DNA of 64,000 nt from Cuniculiplasma sp052315415 (GCA_052315415.1 JBLSDH010000001.1:151059-215058); one strand, 5' to 3'; positions 42,934-52,835 are shown, numbered from the stretch's first letter. The notes: generated from the letters alone by a model not told the origin. Program-made: numbers and translations.

Positions 42934-44388
42934 ATGGAAAAAAAGAGAGACGGTCTCACACTTCTTACTGTTATGATTGGAACAATGATGTCAGCCATAG
43001 ATTCCACAATTGTGCTTCTGGCATTACCTGATCTTTCAATAAGTTTGAACGCTGGTCTATCAACATCCATATGGGTTATTTTAATATATCTTCTTGTCAC
43101 CGCAGTTATGACCACACAGATGGGTGCAATTGGTGACAATTTCGGAAGAAGTGCCATTTTCAAAATCGGTATAATAATCTTTTCTATTGCTTCAATAATT
43201 TGTGGACTTTCTTTTGCTGTTGGGCCTTTTTCCGCTATACAGGTGTTAATAATAATGAGGGGAGTTCAGGCAGTGGGAGCCGCAATGATGCAGGCAACTG
43301 TCTCAGCCATAATCGCAGATACATTCTCTCCTGAAAAAAGAGGCAAGGCCTTTGGTTACACAACACTTGGATGGAATATTGGAGGTACTCTTGGAATCGT
43401 TCTTGGAGGATTAATTACTACTCTGATAGGATGGAGATTCATTTTTCTGATAAATGGTCCAATAGGCCTTTTGGACGTTATACTTGCAGTGTTTTATGTT
43501 AATGATAAAGTGAAGCAAAGAAAAAGTGTTGATGTCCCTGGTGTAATTTCACTGGCAGCTTCACTAATTCTCATTTCCTATGGTGGTGTAAAAATAACAG
43601 ACCTCGCCCCGGTGAATGTTGTGCTTGAGTATGTATTGTCTGGTTTTATCTTTCTTGCACTTTTTATCTTTATAGAAAGAAGGGCAAAGAACCAAGTAAT
43701 AGATCTCAGAGCTTTCAGGACAAAAAAGCTTTCCCTTTCATTAAGCGCAACATTTCTTCAGGCAGCGGGTTACCTCTCTGTTGTTTTTATTCTAATACTT
43801 TACCTGCAAGGCGTAAGAGGTTATGATCCTCTGATAGCCTCACTTTTCCTGGTTCCGGGTTATGTGATAGCAAGCCTTATTGCACCAAAAATGGGTGCCA
43901 TAATAGACAGAAGAGGTTCAGAGAGCCTTGCAACCGTAGGTATTATTCTTATGATGGCAGGTACGGCATTTTACTACTTTCTGGGGAGAGCAGGAGACCT
44001 TTCTCTTGAAATACTAATAAGTGGTTCTCTGGTGGCCGGTGTAGGAGCAGCCATGTTTTGGCCTGCAAACAACAAGGCTGTGATGAATTCTGCATCAAGA
44101 GAGATTTATGGTTCAATATCCGGTCTTATGAGGACACTATCAAACATCGGCACCATAGTAAGTTTCATTCTTGCACTTTCAATATCAGCTATCTCGGTAT
44201 CAAAAAATGTTGCATACGCAGTTTTTATCGGAAAGATAAATCTTTCAGGGACACAGTCTGTAGATTTTCTAGGGGGTCTTAAGATAGCATTGATCACCTC
44301 AATATCAATTCTCATAGTTGCGGGCTTTTTCTCTTTCATAAGAAAGACAAGCAGACAGATCAGTATACAGAGAAATGTTGAAAAATGA
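42934..44388 (+). CDS. Major facilitator superfamily transporter, DHA2 (EmrB/QacA-like) drug/efflux type
   Basis: The 484-aa protein has about 14 hydrophobic segments, the DHA2 count. Motif A-like GAIGDNFGRSAIFKIG follows TM2, and TM5 shows the antiporter motif C-like WNIGGTLGIVLGGLITTLIGWRFIFLINGPIG, as in multidrug proton antiporters. The substrate is unknown. An Lrp-type regulator gene lies convergent 15 nt downstream and may or may not control it. Confidence 0.87.
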   Translation: MEKKRDGLTLLTVMIGTMMSAIDSTIVLLALPDLSISLNAGLSTSIWVILIYLLVTAVMTTQMGAIGDNFGRSAIFKIGIIIFSIASIICGLSFAVGPFSAIQVLIIMRGVQAVGAAMMQATVSAIIADTFSPEKRGKAFGYTTLGWNIGGTLGIVLGGLITTLIGWRFIFLINGPIGLLDVILAVFYVNDKVKQRKSVDVPGVISLAASLILISYGGVKITDLAPVNVVLEYVLSGFIFLALFIFIERRAKNQVIDLRAFRTKKLSLSLSATFLQAAGYLSVVFILILYLQGVRGYDPLIASLFLVPGYVIASLIAPKMGAIIDRRGSESLATVGIILMMAGTAFYYFLGRAGDLSLEILISGSLVAGVGAAMFWPANNKAVMNSASREIYGSISGLMRTLSNIGTIVSFILALSISAISVSKNVAYAVFIGKINLSGTQSVDFLGGLKIALITSISILIVAGFFSFIRKTSRQISIQRNVEK

Positions 44389-44403
44389 AAATTAAAAAAT
44401 TAT

Positions 44404-45177
44404 TCAATTAAATTCATAATCATAAATAACCATGACATCACTGTCTTTTTCTCTCTCCCTGACAGTGTTGATCACAGCTCTGGCACCAACCATATTTTCC
44501 GCAAAACAGACAAAAACACCCGCATTTCCATCTGTAATTGAAATTATCGTGTTTTCAGCCAAAATTGGTGCAACAATATCCTGCTTTTGGGAGAATATTG
44601 AATATAAAACTGCATCCGTTTTAGAAATGTCAACCTTTGCTATGACATTAATGTATTTCATTTTCTTCAAAAAATTGTATCTTCTCTTAACCCTTATTGA
44701 TGGCAAATCTATGGCCTTTGCAATTTCTGATATCTTTGCCCTTGGCATCTTTTGAAGCTGTGAGATCAGGAGTTCATCAAGGTTTTTCTGAAATGTTGGT
44801 GCCTTGTTGATCTTTGGAGTGTATCTCATCACTGGTTCTCCAAGTTTCTTTGAAAATTCATCAATTTTTTTATCAACCTCTTCCTGATCCTTGCCCTCTA
44901 CTCCATATAGTGTTATCTTCTCAAGGCATTTTATTTTGGATGAATAACCCTCCGCAAGTTCACTATCCGAAACAAAGGCTGCAAATCCCTCAATTTTTCC
45001 GTAAAGATAAGGAGTAACTCTTACAATAAAATCTTTTATTATACCTTCCTCAATCATTTTATTTATACGGTAATTCAATGTTTGAGCTGATATGCCGATA
45101 TACTTAGCAATCTGCCTCTGAGGCATTCTACCATCCTTGAGTAAATAGAATAATATCTTTTTGTCAACTGTATCCAT
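44404..45177 (-). CDS. Lrp/AsnC-like transcription regulator with two helix-turn-helix segments
   Basis: The N-terminus (MDTVDKKILFYLLKDGRMPQRQIAKYIGISAQTLNYRINKMIEEGIIKDF) is a classic AsnC winged HTH. A second HTH-like segment lies near residues 130-170 (DELLISQLQKMPRAKISEIAKAIDLPSIRVKRRYNFLKKM), followed by a ligand-type alpha/beta tail. So the protein looks like a tandem-HTH regulator of about 257 aa, which differs from the single-HTH Lrp. The ATG at 45177 is preferred over a TTG 4 codons upstream. The target is unknown. Confidence 0.8.
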   Translation of the reverse strand: MDTVDKKILFYLLKDGRMPQRQIAKYIGISAQTLNYRINKMIEEGIIKDFIVRVTPYLYGKIEGFAAFVSDSELAEGYSSKIKCLEKITLYGVEGKDQEEVDKKIDEFSKKLGEPVMRYTPKINKAPTFQKNLDELLISQLQKMPRAKISEIAKAIDLPSIRVKRRYNFLKKMKYINVIAKVDISKTDAVLYSIFSQKQDIVAPILAENTIISITDGNAGVFVCFAENMVGARAVINTVREREKDSDVMVIYDYEFN

Positions 45178-45406
45178 GTTATCAATCAATAAAACATACA
45201 GGTATTAAATCTTATTTCATTTTAGATTTCCTGAACAATTATTCTTATATTCAGATGTATTTATTTCTTTGATTTTCAGAAAAATTTTATATGATAAATA
45301 AAAATTATTATAATGAAGAATTTTCAAGGAATATCTTTTTTCTCTTAATTATATATATTAAAAGGATACCATGTAAAATTTAAGTCCCATATTTTCCTTA
45401 AAGATT

Positions 45407-47026
45407 ATGAAACTGGATTTTTCTAAAATTTTTCTCTCAAGGGGTAAAAACTATTATTCAGATGACCTTCCATTAATGAAATTAATAGAATTCCTTGGAA
45501 TTAAAAAATCTGATAAACTTGAAAAAATAGGAAGATATGTGTCCGAAGAGGTCATAGAAGATTCCCTTTTCATAGATCATTATGGAAAACCAGTGCTTCA
45601 AACATGGTCGGTTACAGATGAAAGGATAGATGGTGTTTGGATATCAAGTTCTCACAGAAAGATGATAGAAAAATTACTGGATCTTGATGTTGTAAGGAGT
45701 GTTGGAGATACACATTTAATGGAACATTTCATATCAGGGTACCTTATATCAGATTCCGGACTTTTCTGCACACTTACACTTACTGCTCAGACACTATATG
45801 CACTTAAGAAATATGGAAATGAGAGGACTGCCATATATCTTCAAAAGTTCATGAATGAAAATTATTTGGGGGCAACCTATTACACCGAGATACAGGGCGG
45901 AAGTGATCTTGGTGCAAATAAAACCATTGCATATGAAAAAGATGGAAAATTTATTTTGAACGGTGAAAACAAATACTTTGCAAGTGATGCTGGCCTGGCA
46001 GATGGTGCCATTGTAACAGCCAAAATTAAGGGGGATGACAGAGGGGTAAAATCCATATGCACATTCTATGTACCTGCAATAAATGATGACGGAACTCCAA
46101 ATTATGAAATAAGGAGGCTGAAAGATAAGCTTGGGACAATCCTTGTACCTACCGGGGAGGTTGTGCTTAAGGATTCCACAGGGTATTTGATTGGGGATGT
46201 TAAGAATGGACTGTACATAGCTTTGGAAATTCTGGAAATATCCAGAATAGATGATGCTTTTGCAGCAGCAGGAAATGCCAGAAAGGCATTATGGGAATCT
46301 GTTCTCTATGCATCTAAAAGAAAGTCCTTTGGAAAAAAATTGATTGAGCACCCACTATTAATGAGAGACCTGATGGAGATGGAGGCTGAAACTGAAGCAG
46401 CAACATTAATTTCCATGCTTGCAGCAAAGGCATTTGCTCATTGCTATGATGAGAGACCACCATACAGTGACAATTACAATTATGCAAGGGTTCTCACACA
46501 TATAGCGAAAAACATGGCTTCAATTTCTGCCGATAATGTAACAAGGTATGCAATGGAGATTTTTGGAGGCAAAGGTTTCCTGCATGAATTTCCTGTTGAA
46601 AAATTCCACAGAGATGCCATAGTGACTTCAATATGGGAAGGGACAAGCAACATTCAGGCTTTGGATATGATTGAAATTCTGATTAAAGGAAGCGTACACA
46701 AAAAAATATTTGAGGATCTGATTTACGTAACTGAAAATATTGAACTACCTTTTAGGAATGAACTCAAAGGGCTTATAGAAAAGGCCAAAAAAAGAATCGA
46801 TTCATATCTGGCGTCTGAGAAAAGAGAGTTCTTTGCAAAAGATATTCTGACCATTCTTGGTAGGCTTATCACTCTTATTTACATGTATGAGGCAGGAATA
46901 AGGACAGATTCAGATATATTAAAAAGATCTGCAGATATATATTATCATATGCATTTTACAGATGGATTTCCAGAAAATTTTGAATTCCTTGATAATTTTG
47001 AAATTATCTCTTGGATGTTAAAATAA
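45407..47026 (+). CDS. Acyl-CoA dehydrogenase-family flavoprotein (AidB-like)
   Basis: The 539-aa protein has the acyl-CoA dehydrogenase middle domain (YYTEIQGGSDLGANKTIAY) and the C-terminal helical bundle with RKSFGKKLIEHPLLMRDL and WEGTSNIQALDMIEIL, where the glutamate is the usual base position. Long N-terminal and C-terminal extensions resemble the AidB branch, so an acyl-CoA substrate is likely but not certain. It is a single gene; a T-rich stretch follows its stop. Confidence 0.85.
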   Translation: MKLDFSKIFLSRGKNYYSDDLPLMKLIEFLGIKKSDKLEKIGRYVSEEVIEDSLFIDHYGKPVLQTWSVTDERIDGVWISSSHRKMIEKLLDLDVVRSVGDTHLMEHFISGYLISDSGLFCTLTLTAQTLYALKKYGNERTAIYLQKFMNENYLGATYYTEIQGGSDLGANKTIAYEKDGKFILNGENKYFASDAGLADGAIVTAKIKGDDRGVKSICTFYVPAINDDGTPNYEIRRLKDKLGTILVPTGEVVLKDSTGYLIGDVKNGLYIALEILEISRIDDAFAAAGNARKALWESVLYASKRKSFGKKLIEHPLLMRDLMEMEAETEAATLISMLAAKAFAHCYDERPPYSDNYNYARVLTHIAKNMASISADNVTRYAMEIFGGKGFLHEFPVEKFHRDAIVTSIWEGTSNIQALDMIEILIKGSVHKKIFEDLIYVTENIELPFRNELKGLIEKAKKRIDSYLASEKREFFAKDILTILGRLITLIYMYEAGIRTDSDILKRSADIYYHMHFTDGFPENFEFLDNFEIISWMLK

Positions 47027-47035
47027 TTTTTTTTT
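47027..47035 (+). terminator. Oligo-T terminator after the acyl-CoA dehydrogenase gene
   Basis: A run of nine T follows the TAA stop almost directly. Archaeal transcription commonly ends at such oligo-T runs; there is no obvious hairpin. Confidence 0.35.
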
Positions 47036-47110
47036 AGTAAATTCCTTTTAAACTATTCAATTAGTTCAATATAAATTAAAAATAAATTGATATGATAATT
47101 TTACAAATAA

Positions 47111-47117
47111 TTTTAAA
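47111..47117 (+). promoter_or_regulatory. TATA-like element before the PP2C gene
   Basis: TTTTAAA is centred about 22 nt before the ATG at 47136 in a very AT-rich spacer, suggesting a leaderless start. Confidence 0.35.
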
Positions 47118-47135
47118 CCTTGTTAATATATATGT

Positions 47136-47951
47136 ATGATCGAATTGGAAAACCCCTCGAGAGCTCGTTCTAATATACTTAACAGGATAATTAAGAAAAA
47201 GGAAAACACTCAGAAGGAAGAGGTAAAGTTAAGTGAAAATACAGAAATAAGATATGCCATAATTTCAGACACAGGAAAAGTGAGGGAAAAGAACGAGGAC
47301 GCTGTGATCTCCAGAAAGATGGATGATCATTACCTTGGAAAAAGGAGAGAATTCTACGTATTCGCAATAGGTGATGGCGTAGGTGGTATGAAATCTGGTG
47401 AAAAAGCAAGCTACATGGCAATAAAGAATTTTATAGCGGCCATAGAACAAAACCTTGATGTTATAACCGAGGATGGCCAGATTATGGAACTAATTTCAAT
47501 GGCGGTCAAAAAGTCCAACAGTGAAATATTAAATGTAAATGCGAAGAAGAGTGAGGATGAAAAAATTGGATCCACTTTTATCGGAACATTAATACTGGGA
47601 AATGCCGTATATTATATGAGCTCCGGAGATTCTCCACTTTACAAATATTCAAATGGGAAGTTGCAGAAGGTGACAAGAGATCACAGGGTAAAGGGATCCA
47701 ACAGGATCTATTCCTGCCTTGGTATATCCGATGAATTTCAGACAGATTCCGGAATGTTCAGGCTGGCAAAGGGTGACAGCATACTTATGTGTTCTGATGG
47801 ACTCACAGATATGGTGGGGACAGGATTAATTAAGAAGGTTATTACCGAAAACAGAAATGACCCAGAAAACGTTTGCAAAAGCCTTTTGAAAGAAGCACTT
47901 GATGCTGGTGGAAAGGATAACATATCCATAGTTTTTGCCACATTAGCATGA
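47136..47951 (+). CDS. PP2C-type serine/threonine protein phosphatase
   Basis: After a charged N-terminal extension of about 45 residues, the protein has the PP2C metal-site motifs: SDTGKVREKNEDA, FAIGDGVGGMKSGEKAS, GSTFIGTLIL, SSGDSPLYKYSNGKL, SDGLTDMV and GGKDNISIV. These bind the two metal ions for dephosphorylation. PP2C enzymes are uncommon in archaea. The gene is followed after 40 nt by a GAF-domain gene; a signalling link is possible but unproven. Confidence 0.9.
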   Translation: MIELENPSRARSNILNRIIKKKENTQKEEVKLSENTEIRYAIISDTGKVREKNEDAVISRKMDDHYLGKRREFYVFAIGDGVGGMKSGEKASYMAIKNFIAAIEQNLDVITEDGQIMELISMAVKKSNSEILNVNAKKSEDEKIGSTFIGTLILGNAVYYMSSGDSPLYKYSNGKLQKVTRDHRVKGSNRIYSCLGISDEFQTDSGMFRLAKGDSILMCSDGLTDMVGTGLIKKVITENRNDPENVCKSLLKEALDAGGKDNISIVFATLA

Positions 47952-47991
47952 TATTTGAAAATTTTTTAATAACAATTTTTCATTACCAAAA

Positions 47992-48450
47992 ATGGAAAGT
48001 TCAATTCAACTTCAAAAGGTTAATGAGATTAAGAAAGATGGAATAAGAAAGATTCTGTCCGATGTTTGTTCGTTTTTGAGCAAAGAAAATGAGAAATACA
48101 ACTGGACTGGAGTGTATGTTGTTAGAAAGGACAGCCTTTATCTTGAGGCGTTCTACGGAGATGAGACAGAACACAAGGTGATAAAAATTGGTGAGGGGCT
48201 TTGCAGCCTGGCCATAACACTGAATAAGGTTGTTAATGAGGATGATGTGAATTCAAACAGCAAATATATTGCATGTTTTCCACAGACAAACTCTGAACTT
48301 GTTGTACCAATCAAATACAATGGAAAGAATATAGGGGAAATCGATATAGATTCTGATACAAAAAGAGCATTCAATAAGCAAGATGAGCAACTTGTTAAAA
48401 AGGTATGCGAGGAGATTTCCTCACTTGTTTATGAACTATATGAAGAGTGA
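47992..48450 (+). CDS. GAF-domain protein, free methionine-(R)-sulfoxide reductase-like
   Basis: The 152-aa single-GAF protein matches the fRMsr (YebR/MsrC) pattern: NWTGVYVVRKDSLYLEAFYG, a cysteine in GEGLCSLAI (Cys71), and another in YIACFPQTNSELVVPI (Cys95), then GEIDIDSDTKRAFNKQDEQL. These two cysteines line up with the two most important ones of bacterial fRMsr; the third (earlier) cysteine of the E. coli enzyme is not seen. If active, it would reduce free methionine sulfoxide. The end overlaps the MFS start by 11 nt. Confidence 0.72.
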   Translation: MESSIQLQKVNEIKKDGIRKILSDVCSFLSKENEKYNWTGVYVVRKDSLYLEAFYGDETEHKVIKIGEGLCSLAITLNKVVNEDDVNSNSKYIACFPQTNSELVVPIKYNGKNIGEIDIDSDTKRAFNKQDEQLVKKVCEEISSLVYELYEE

Positions 48451-49624
48451 AAATGGAAGAATTTTATTAAAACTCTTTACAGTTCAATTTTTCAGGATAA
48501 CAGGCATTTTCATAATAATACCTGTTCTTGGTATCTATTCAGTAAAATTCACTGATGTACCATTTTTAATTGGATTGCCACTTGCAGCTTATGAAATTGC
48601 CACACTCATTATGCAGATACCGGCAGGATATGTTTCCAGGAAATTTTCCAAAAAAAAGTACATTGTTACTGCAATGTTGATTTTTACAGTGGGTTCCATT
48701 CTCAGCTATTTTTCAAACAATATTTTTGAACTTGTAACTGCCAGGATAATAACTGGAATTGGGGCAATAAGCACACCTGTTGGTGCTTATTCCCAGCAGA
48801 TCTCAGAGAAAGGGAATGAGAGAAGAAACAGTGCTGTCATAGGCATAGCAACAGGACTGGGTGTGCTGATTGGTTTCGGCTTTTCACCCCTTCTTTCTGA
48901 AATACTTGGCATAAGAAATATGTTTATTGTGATTTCACTCATGGGACTGGCCGGATTAGTATCTGCAATTTCCCTTCCATCAAATGAGAAAAAATTTTTC
49001 AATGATTTGGAGAGTAAAGAAAGTTTCATCTACAATGGAAAAAATGTTGCGTTTGGTTACATTACTATTTTCACAGTATCATTCTCAGTATTTTCAATGA
49101 TATTTATTCTACAATTTTTAAATTTGAAAATAATAGGAAGCTTCTCCTATGGCATACTATATTTTCTCATATTCCTCATAAGTGGAATAATCTCTGTGGC
49201 ACTGAATGAGTATTCAAGATCAAATGAAAAAATTAAAAAATTTATGGATAATTTATCTATCCCCATTTTGCTTATAGGAATTTTGATCTTTAGTATAGTA
49301 TACAATTACGGACTGAATTTTATAATTGGGGAATTTTCAGAATTCCTGATATTTCTTGGGTATTCCATGTTTGAAATAGCACTGCTTCCAAGGATCCTGA
49401 GTGCATACAGTAAAAATCAATATGAATTGGGTACCTCATTTCTTTATACAATGCAGTATGGAGGGAATACTGCAGGCATAATTATAAGCTCAATATTTAT
49501 TTCAAATGTTAACACATTAAGATCATTTGAAATTCTACTTCTGATAACAATTTCGATTACAATTGCAGGTACAGTTTCATTTATTTTATGGAATATTGGA
49601 AATTCTCTCAAAAAAATGTTCTGA
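48440..49624 (+). CDS. Major facilitator superfamily transporter (12-helix)
   Basis: A roughly 394-aa protein with about 12 hydrophobic segments and an MFS motif A-like loop (AGYVSRKFSKKKYIV) after TM2; TM4-5 has GIGAISTPVGAYSQQ. It resembles small-molecule efflux MFS proteins such as YajR, but the substrate is unknown. The ATG at 48440 overlaps the GAF gene stop; in-frame ATGs at 48383 and 48431 also exist. The 3' end overlaps the convergent phosphatase by 39 nt. Confidence 0.83.
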   Translation: MKSENGRILLKLFTVQFFRITGIFIIIPVLGIYSVKFTDVPFLIGLPLAAYEIATLIMQIPAGYVSRKFSKKKYIVTAMLIFTVGSILSYFSNNIFELVTARIITGIGAISTPVGAYSQQISEKGNERRNSAVIGIATGLGVLIGFGFSPLLSEILGIRNMFIVISLMGLAGLVSAISLPSNEKKFFNDLESKESFIYNGKNVAFGYITIFTVSFSVFSMIFILQFLNLKIIGSFSYGILYFLIFLISGIISVALNEYSRSNEKIKKFMDNLSIPILLIGILIFSIVYNYGLNFIIGEFSEFLIFLGYSMFEIALLPRILSAYSKNQYELGTSFLYTMQYGGNTAGIIISSIFISNVNTLRSFEILLLITISITIAGTVSFILWNIGNSLKKMF

Positions 49625-50179
49625 AAAATCAACAGCCCCTATTGACAGAACCTTCATTTCTGAAAGATCAATTGTGGATACGGAGCAGTTTTCTATCTTA
49701 ATGCCATGGGCCTCTTCTTCCTCCAGATTGAGAATTTTGGAAACAAGTGCCTTTATTGGGAGCATGTGGCTGAAATATATGTTTATGCCGTCCCTTGAAC
49801 TTATTGAATTATACATTCTTTCTGCAACCCTGTGGAATGATTCTATGCCTCCACCCTCTTTGTGGTATTTTGGCAACCTATAGCTTGGACCATTGTTGAA
49901 TGGCCCTAAATCATTTTCTTTCATATTTTCATCTACCATTATCTTTTTACTTACCCCCATGTTTTCCCTGACTATTTCTGCTGTTTCAATTGCTCTCAGG
50001 ATTGGGCTCGAGATCATTTCTGAAACGTATTCTCTTAATGGATAGAGGTTCCTGCCGGTCCTCGCTGCCTGTTCCCTCCCCCTTTCTGTTAGAGGATATA
50101 GATTCTTTTCATGAGAAACTATGTTTTTTGCATTTGCCTCGCTCTCCCCATGCCTTATGAGAATGGCAATATTCTTCAC
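49586..50179 (-). CDS. Histidine phosphatase (phosphoglycerate mutase-like) family protein
   Basis: The 197-aa protein starts with the RHG motif (ILIRHGESEANAKN) of the branch-1 histidine phosphatases. It continues with LTERGREQAARTG, SSPILRAIETAEIV and a late histidine in YFSHMLPIKALV. The catalytic His and Arg are in place. Whether it is a phosphoglycerate mutase or a general phosphatase is not decided by sequence; the small size favours a phosphatase. Confidence 0.88.
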   Translation of the reverse strand: MKNIAILIRHGESEANAKNIVSHEKNLYPLTERGREQAARTGRNLYPLREYVSEMISSPILRAIETAEIVRENMGVSKKIMVDENMKENDLGPFNNGPSYRLPKYHKEGGGIESFHRVAERMYNSISSRDGINIYFSHMLPIKALVSKILNLEEEEAHGIKIENCSVSTIDLSEMKVLSIGAVDFSEHFFERISNIP

Positions 50180-50227
50180 GTGATTTTAATGGAAGAAATT
50201 ATAATAAACTTATTGCATGAGGTAAAA

Positions 50228-52222
50228 ATGAACCATCTGAAGAATTCTAAAAGTCCATACCTGATGCAGCATGCTGATAATCCGGTTGACTGGTATCCGT
50301 GGGGAGAGGAGGCATTTTTAAAGGCAAAGAAGGAAAATAAACTTCTGTTCATAAGCATAGGCTATTCCACCTGTCATTGGTGCCATGTTATGGAGAGGGA
50401 GAGTTTCAGCAGAAAAGATGTGGCAGAAGTCATGAATAATGTGTTCATTTGTATTAAAGTTGACAGGGAAGAACATCCAACCGTGGATGCCAGATACATG
50501 GAATTCGCAGTAAATGTCAATGGAAATGGAGGATGGCCACTTAATATAATTGCACTGCCTGATGGAAAACCAGTTTTTGCATTCACATATCTTCCAAGAG
50601 AGACAAGAAGAGGGGTAATTGGCATAAAGGACCTGGCAAAAAATGTGAATGAAATATGGAAAAATGAGGGATATAAGATAATTGAGAACGGAGAGACATA
50701 TCACAAGGATCTCAGTGACAGGATAGTTGAGAAGAGGGAGATTGATTACGGGGAACTGGAAAAAAATGCTTATAATCAGCTGACAAAAAGCTTCGACAAC
50801 GAATTTGGAGGTTTTGGAAATTCAACAAAATTCCCAACTCCACATATCCTATCATTTTTGTCCAACTACTATATGAAAACTGGGGAAAAAATTGCCCTAG
50901 ATATGGCAATGAAAACAGTTGCCTCAATGAGGATGGGAGGAATATATGATCATGTGGAACATGGGATTCATAGATACTCAACAGATGCTGGATGGAAGGT
51001 GCCTCACTTTGAAAAGATGCTCTATGACCAGGCAGGTATAATATCTGCAGCCACAGATCTGTTTATTGCATCAGGAAAATCTCAATTCAAAAACATTGTG
51101 CTTGATACTTTTTATTTTCTAAACAAAGTAATGAGGAGTGAAAGTGGTGGTTTTGTCACAGCAATTGATGCTGACAGTGACGGTGAGGAGGGGCTCTATT
51201 ATACGTGGACGTACGGTGAGCTCAAAAATATTCTTAGGGAAAATTTTGAAGAATTTGAAAAATTATTCAACATAAAAAAAGATGGAAATTTTTTTGATGA
51301 GGCAAGGGGAATATCCACAGGGAGAAACATTCTGTTTCTTGATAACAACAGAGAAAACGTAAATAGATACATTATGGAAGGGGAGTACTGGATTGACACC
51401 AATATGAATAAATCCCTTGATAAACTTAAAGAGGCAAGAAAATTAAAGAGAAAACCACTGATAGATACAAAGGTGTGCAGTGATTTGAACGGCTTCTTAC
51501 TATTCTCAATGTCGAAGGCAGCAAGAACCTTTTCTGATGAAGAAATGCTAAAACAATGTTCTGAAATTTCTGATTTCATTGTTGAAAATATGACTGAGGA
51601 ATCAGGTAATGTTTTTCATGTTAAGTATGATGATTATAAAATAGATGGATATTTCCAGGATTACACCTTTGTTCTTCTTGGACTCATAGAGTTCTATTTT
51701 ATAAATCCTGATGCAGAACTGAAGAATAAAATAGTGAAAATTGCAAATAACATGGACAGAAAAATTATGAAAGCCATTGATGAAATAAATGAGGGTGAGA
51801 AGAGTTATTTTCTGGGCAACCTTAATTCTCAGGAAGATACTTCCATACCATCACCATTCTCATTGTACGAAAGAGTAATAGAGAAACTAAAATTCATGGA
51901 TGTATTTTTGGAGGAAAGGAATCTATCTTCCCAATTTTATCTTGATACGATTCATAAGTACCCAATGTCTTTCACTTTCAGGCTTGGAACTAACTTCGAA
52001 AAATTCTTCTACGTTTTGAGGGGAAAACTTGACGGTTCAAACATTTTTAAGTTGAAAGAAGAAATTGGTTATCCTTTTCTGTATTTTGAAAGATCGGAAG
52101 ATATGGAGGATGGAAAATACATGCTGTGTAATTCATCATCCTGTGTACTCAATGGAAAAACATTAGCGGAGGTGAAAAAATACATAGATGAGAATGTGAA
52201 AATGTTCAGGTTGTGGGAGTAA
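50228..52222 (+). CDS. DUF255 (YyaL/SSP411-like) thioredoxin-fold protein
   Basis: The protein starts MNHLKNSKSPYLMQHADNPVDWYPWGEEAF and contains the thioredoxin-like CHWCHVM motif, both marks of the DUF255 family (human SSP411/SPATA20). The rest is an (alpha/alpha) toroid like a glycosyl hydrolase or epimerase, with HVEHGIHRYSTDAGWKVPHFEKMLYDQ. The ATG at 50228 follows GAGGT by 4 nt and gives 664 aa; upstream in-frame starts lie inside the divergent gene. The enzyme activity is not established in the family. Confidence 0.88.
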   Translation: MNHLKNSKSPYLMQHADNPVDWYPWGEEAFLKAKKENKLLFISIGYSTCHWCHVMERESFSRKDVAEVMNNVFICIKVDREEHPTVDARYMEFAVNVNGNGGWPLNIIALPDGKPVFAFTYLPRETRRGVIGIKDLAKNVNEIWKNEGYKIIENGETYHKDLSDRIVEKREIDYGELEKNAYNQLTKSFDNEFGGFGNSTKFPTPHILSFLSNYYMKTGEKIALDMAMKTVASMRMGGIYDHVEHGIHRYSTDAGWKVPHFEKMLYDQAGIISAATDLFIASGKSQFKNIVLDTFYFLNKVMRSESGGFVTAIDADSDGEEGLYYTWTYGELKNILRENFEEFEKLFNIKKDGNFFDEARGISTGRNILFLDNNRENVNRYIMEGEYWIDTNMNKSLDKLKEARKLKRKPLIDTKVCSDLNGFLLFSMSKAARTFSDEEMLKQCSEISDFIVENMTEESGNVFHVKYDDYKIDGYFQDYTFVLLGLIEFYFINPDAELKNKIVKIANNMDRKIMKAIDEINEGEKSYFLGNLNSQEDTSIPSPFSLYERVIEKLKFMDVFLEERNLSSQFYLDTIHKYPMSFTFRLGTNFEKFFYVLRGKLDGSNIFKLKEEIGYPFLYFERSEDMEDGKYMLCNSSSCVLNGKTLAEVKKYIDENVKMFRLWE

Positions 52223-52670
52223 CCTCATTGAAGACCTCATCTGCATATATGAGGTAAACATTATCAATACGGTTCCCATTTTTACTCAAAATATTTATTA
52301 CATCTCCTGCGGTGAAATATGACTGGCCTCCGGTGTTGATTGTCAGATTATTTGTGTTAACATTGCTTAGTGATCCTTTGTACATAATTCCATTTGAATC
52401 AAATATTTCAACTGTAATTGAAACCATTGAAACCTTCGTACTTGTTGATGTTATATTTAAATAATAACAATTTTCTCCGGCTGCACCAGATACAGGAAAT
52501 GGCCCCTGGAGAGAGACATCTGAATCAATGCTCCCCTGAGATGTGAAATTTGTTATGGATGACAGTATTGTGATGAGGGTTGTTGCAAGAACCACTGTAA
52601 TTGCTATGAGCAAAATAGTTGCTATTATTGGTGTAACAGCTTTTTCTTTTTTTTCAAAGACGTTTTTCAT
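52206..52670 (-). CDS. Archaeal type IV pilin-like surface protein
   Basis: The 154-aa protein begins MKNVFEKKEKAVTPIIATILLIAITVVLATTLITIL, the classic archaeal class III signal peptide: a short basic leader, then AVTPIIATILLIAITVVLA, the hydrophobic stem of pilins (PF07790). The outer part has three N-glycosylation sequons. It is probably cleaved by a PibD-type peptidase and either joins a pilus or stays membrane-bound. It overlaps the DUF255 gene by 17 nt at the 3' ends. No pilus assembly genes are in the window. Confidence 0.87.
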   Translation of the reverse strand: MKNVFEKKEKAVTPIIATILLIAITVVLATTLITILSSITNFTSQGSIDSDVSLQGPFPVSGAAGENCYYLNITSTSTKVSMVSITVEIFDSNGIMYKGSLSNVNTNNLTINTGGQSYFTAGDVINILSKNGNRIDNVYLIYADEVFNEVTPTT

Positions 52671-52835
52671 TCTTAATATGTAATTGATATTGAATTTTAA
52701 ATCTTTTCAATCACATATTATTGACGGGATATATCTATTTAAATGAGCCAATACAAAGCTGATCTTAACACTGGCAAGTTAATTTATTAATAAAAACAAT
52801 GGAAACTTGTAAATTTGAAATCATCATATATAATC

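Noticed and set aside
50111..50228. Longer N-terminus of the DUF255 protein
   Set aside because: The extra 39 codons lie partly inside the divergent phosphatase gene and lack family similarity; a Shine-Dalgarno before 50228 supports the shorter protein.
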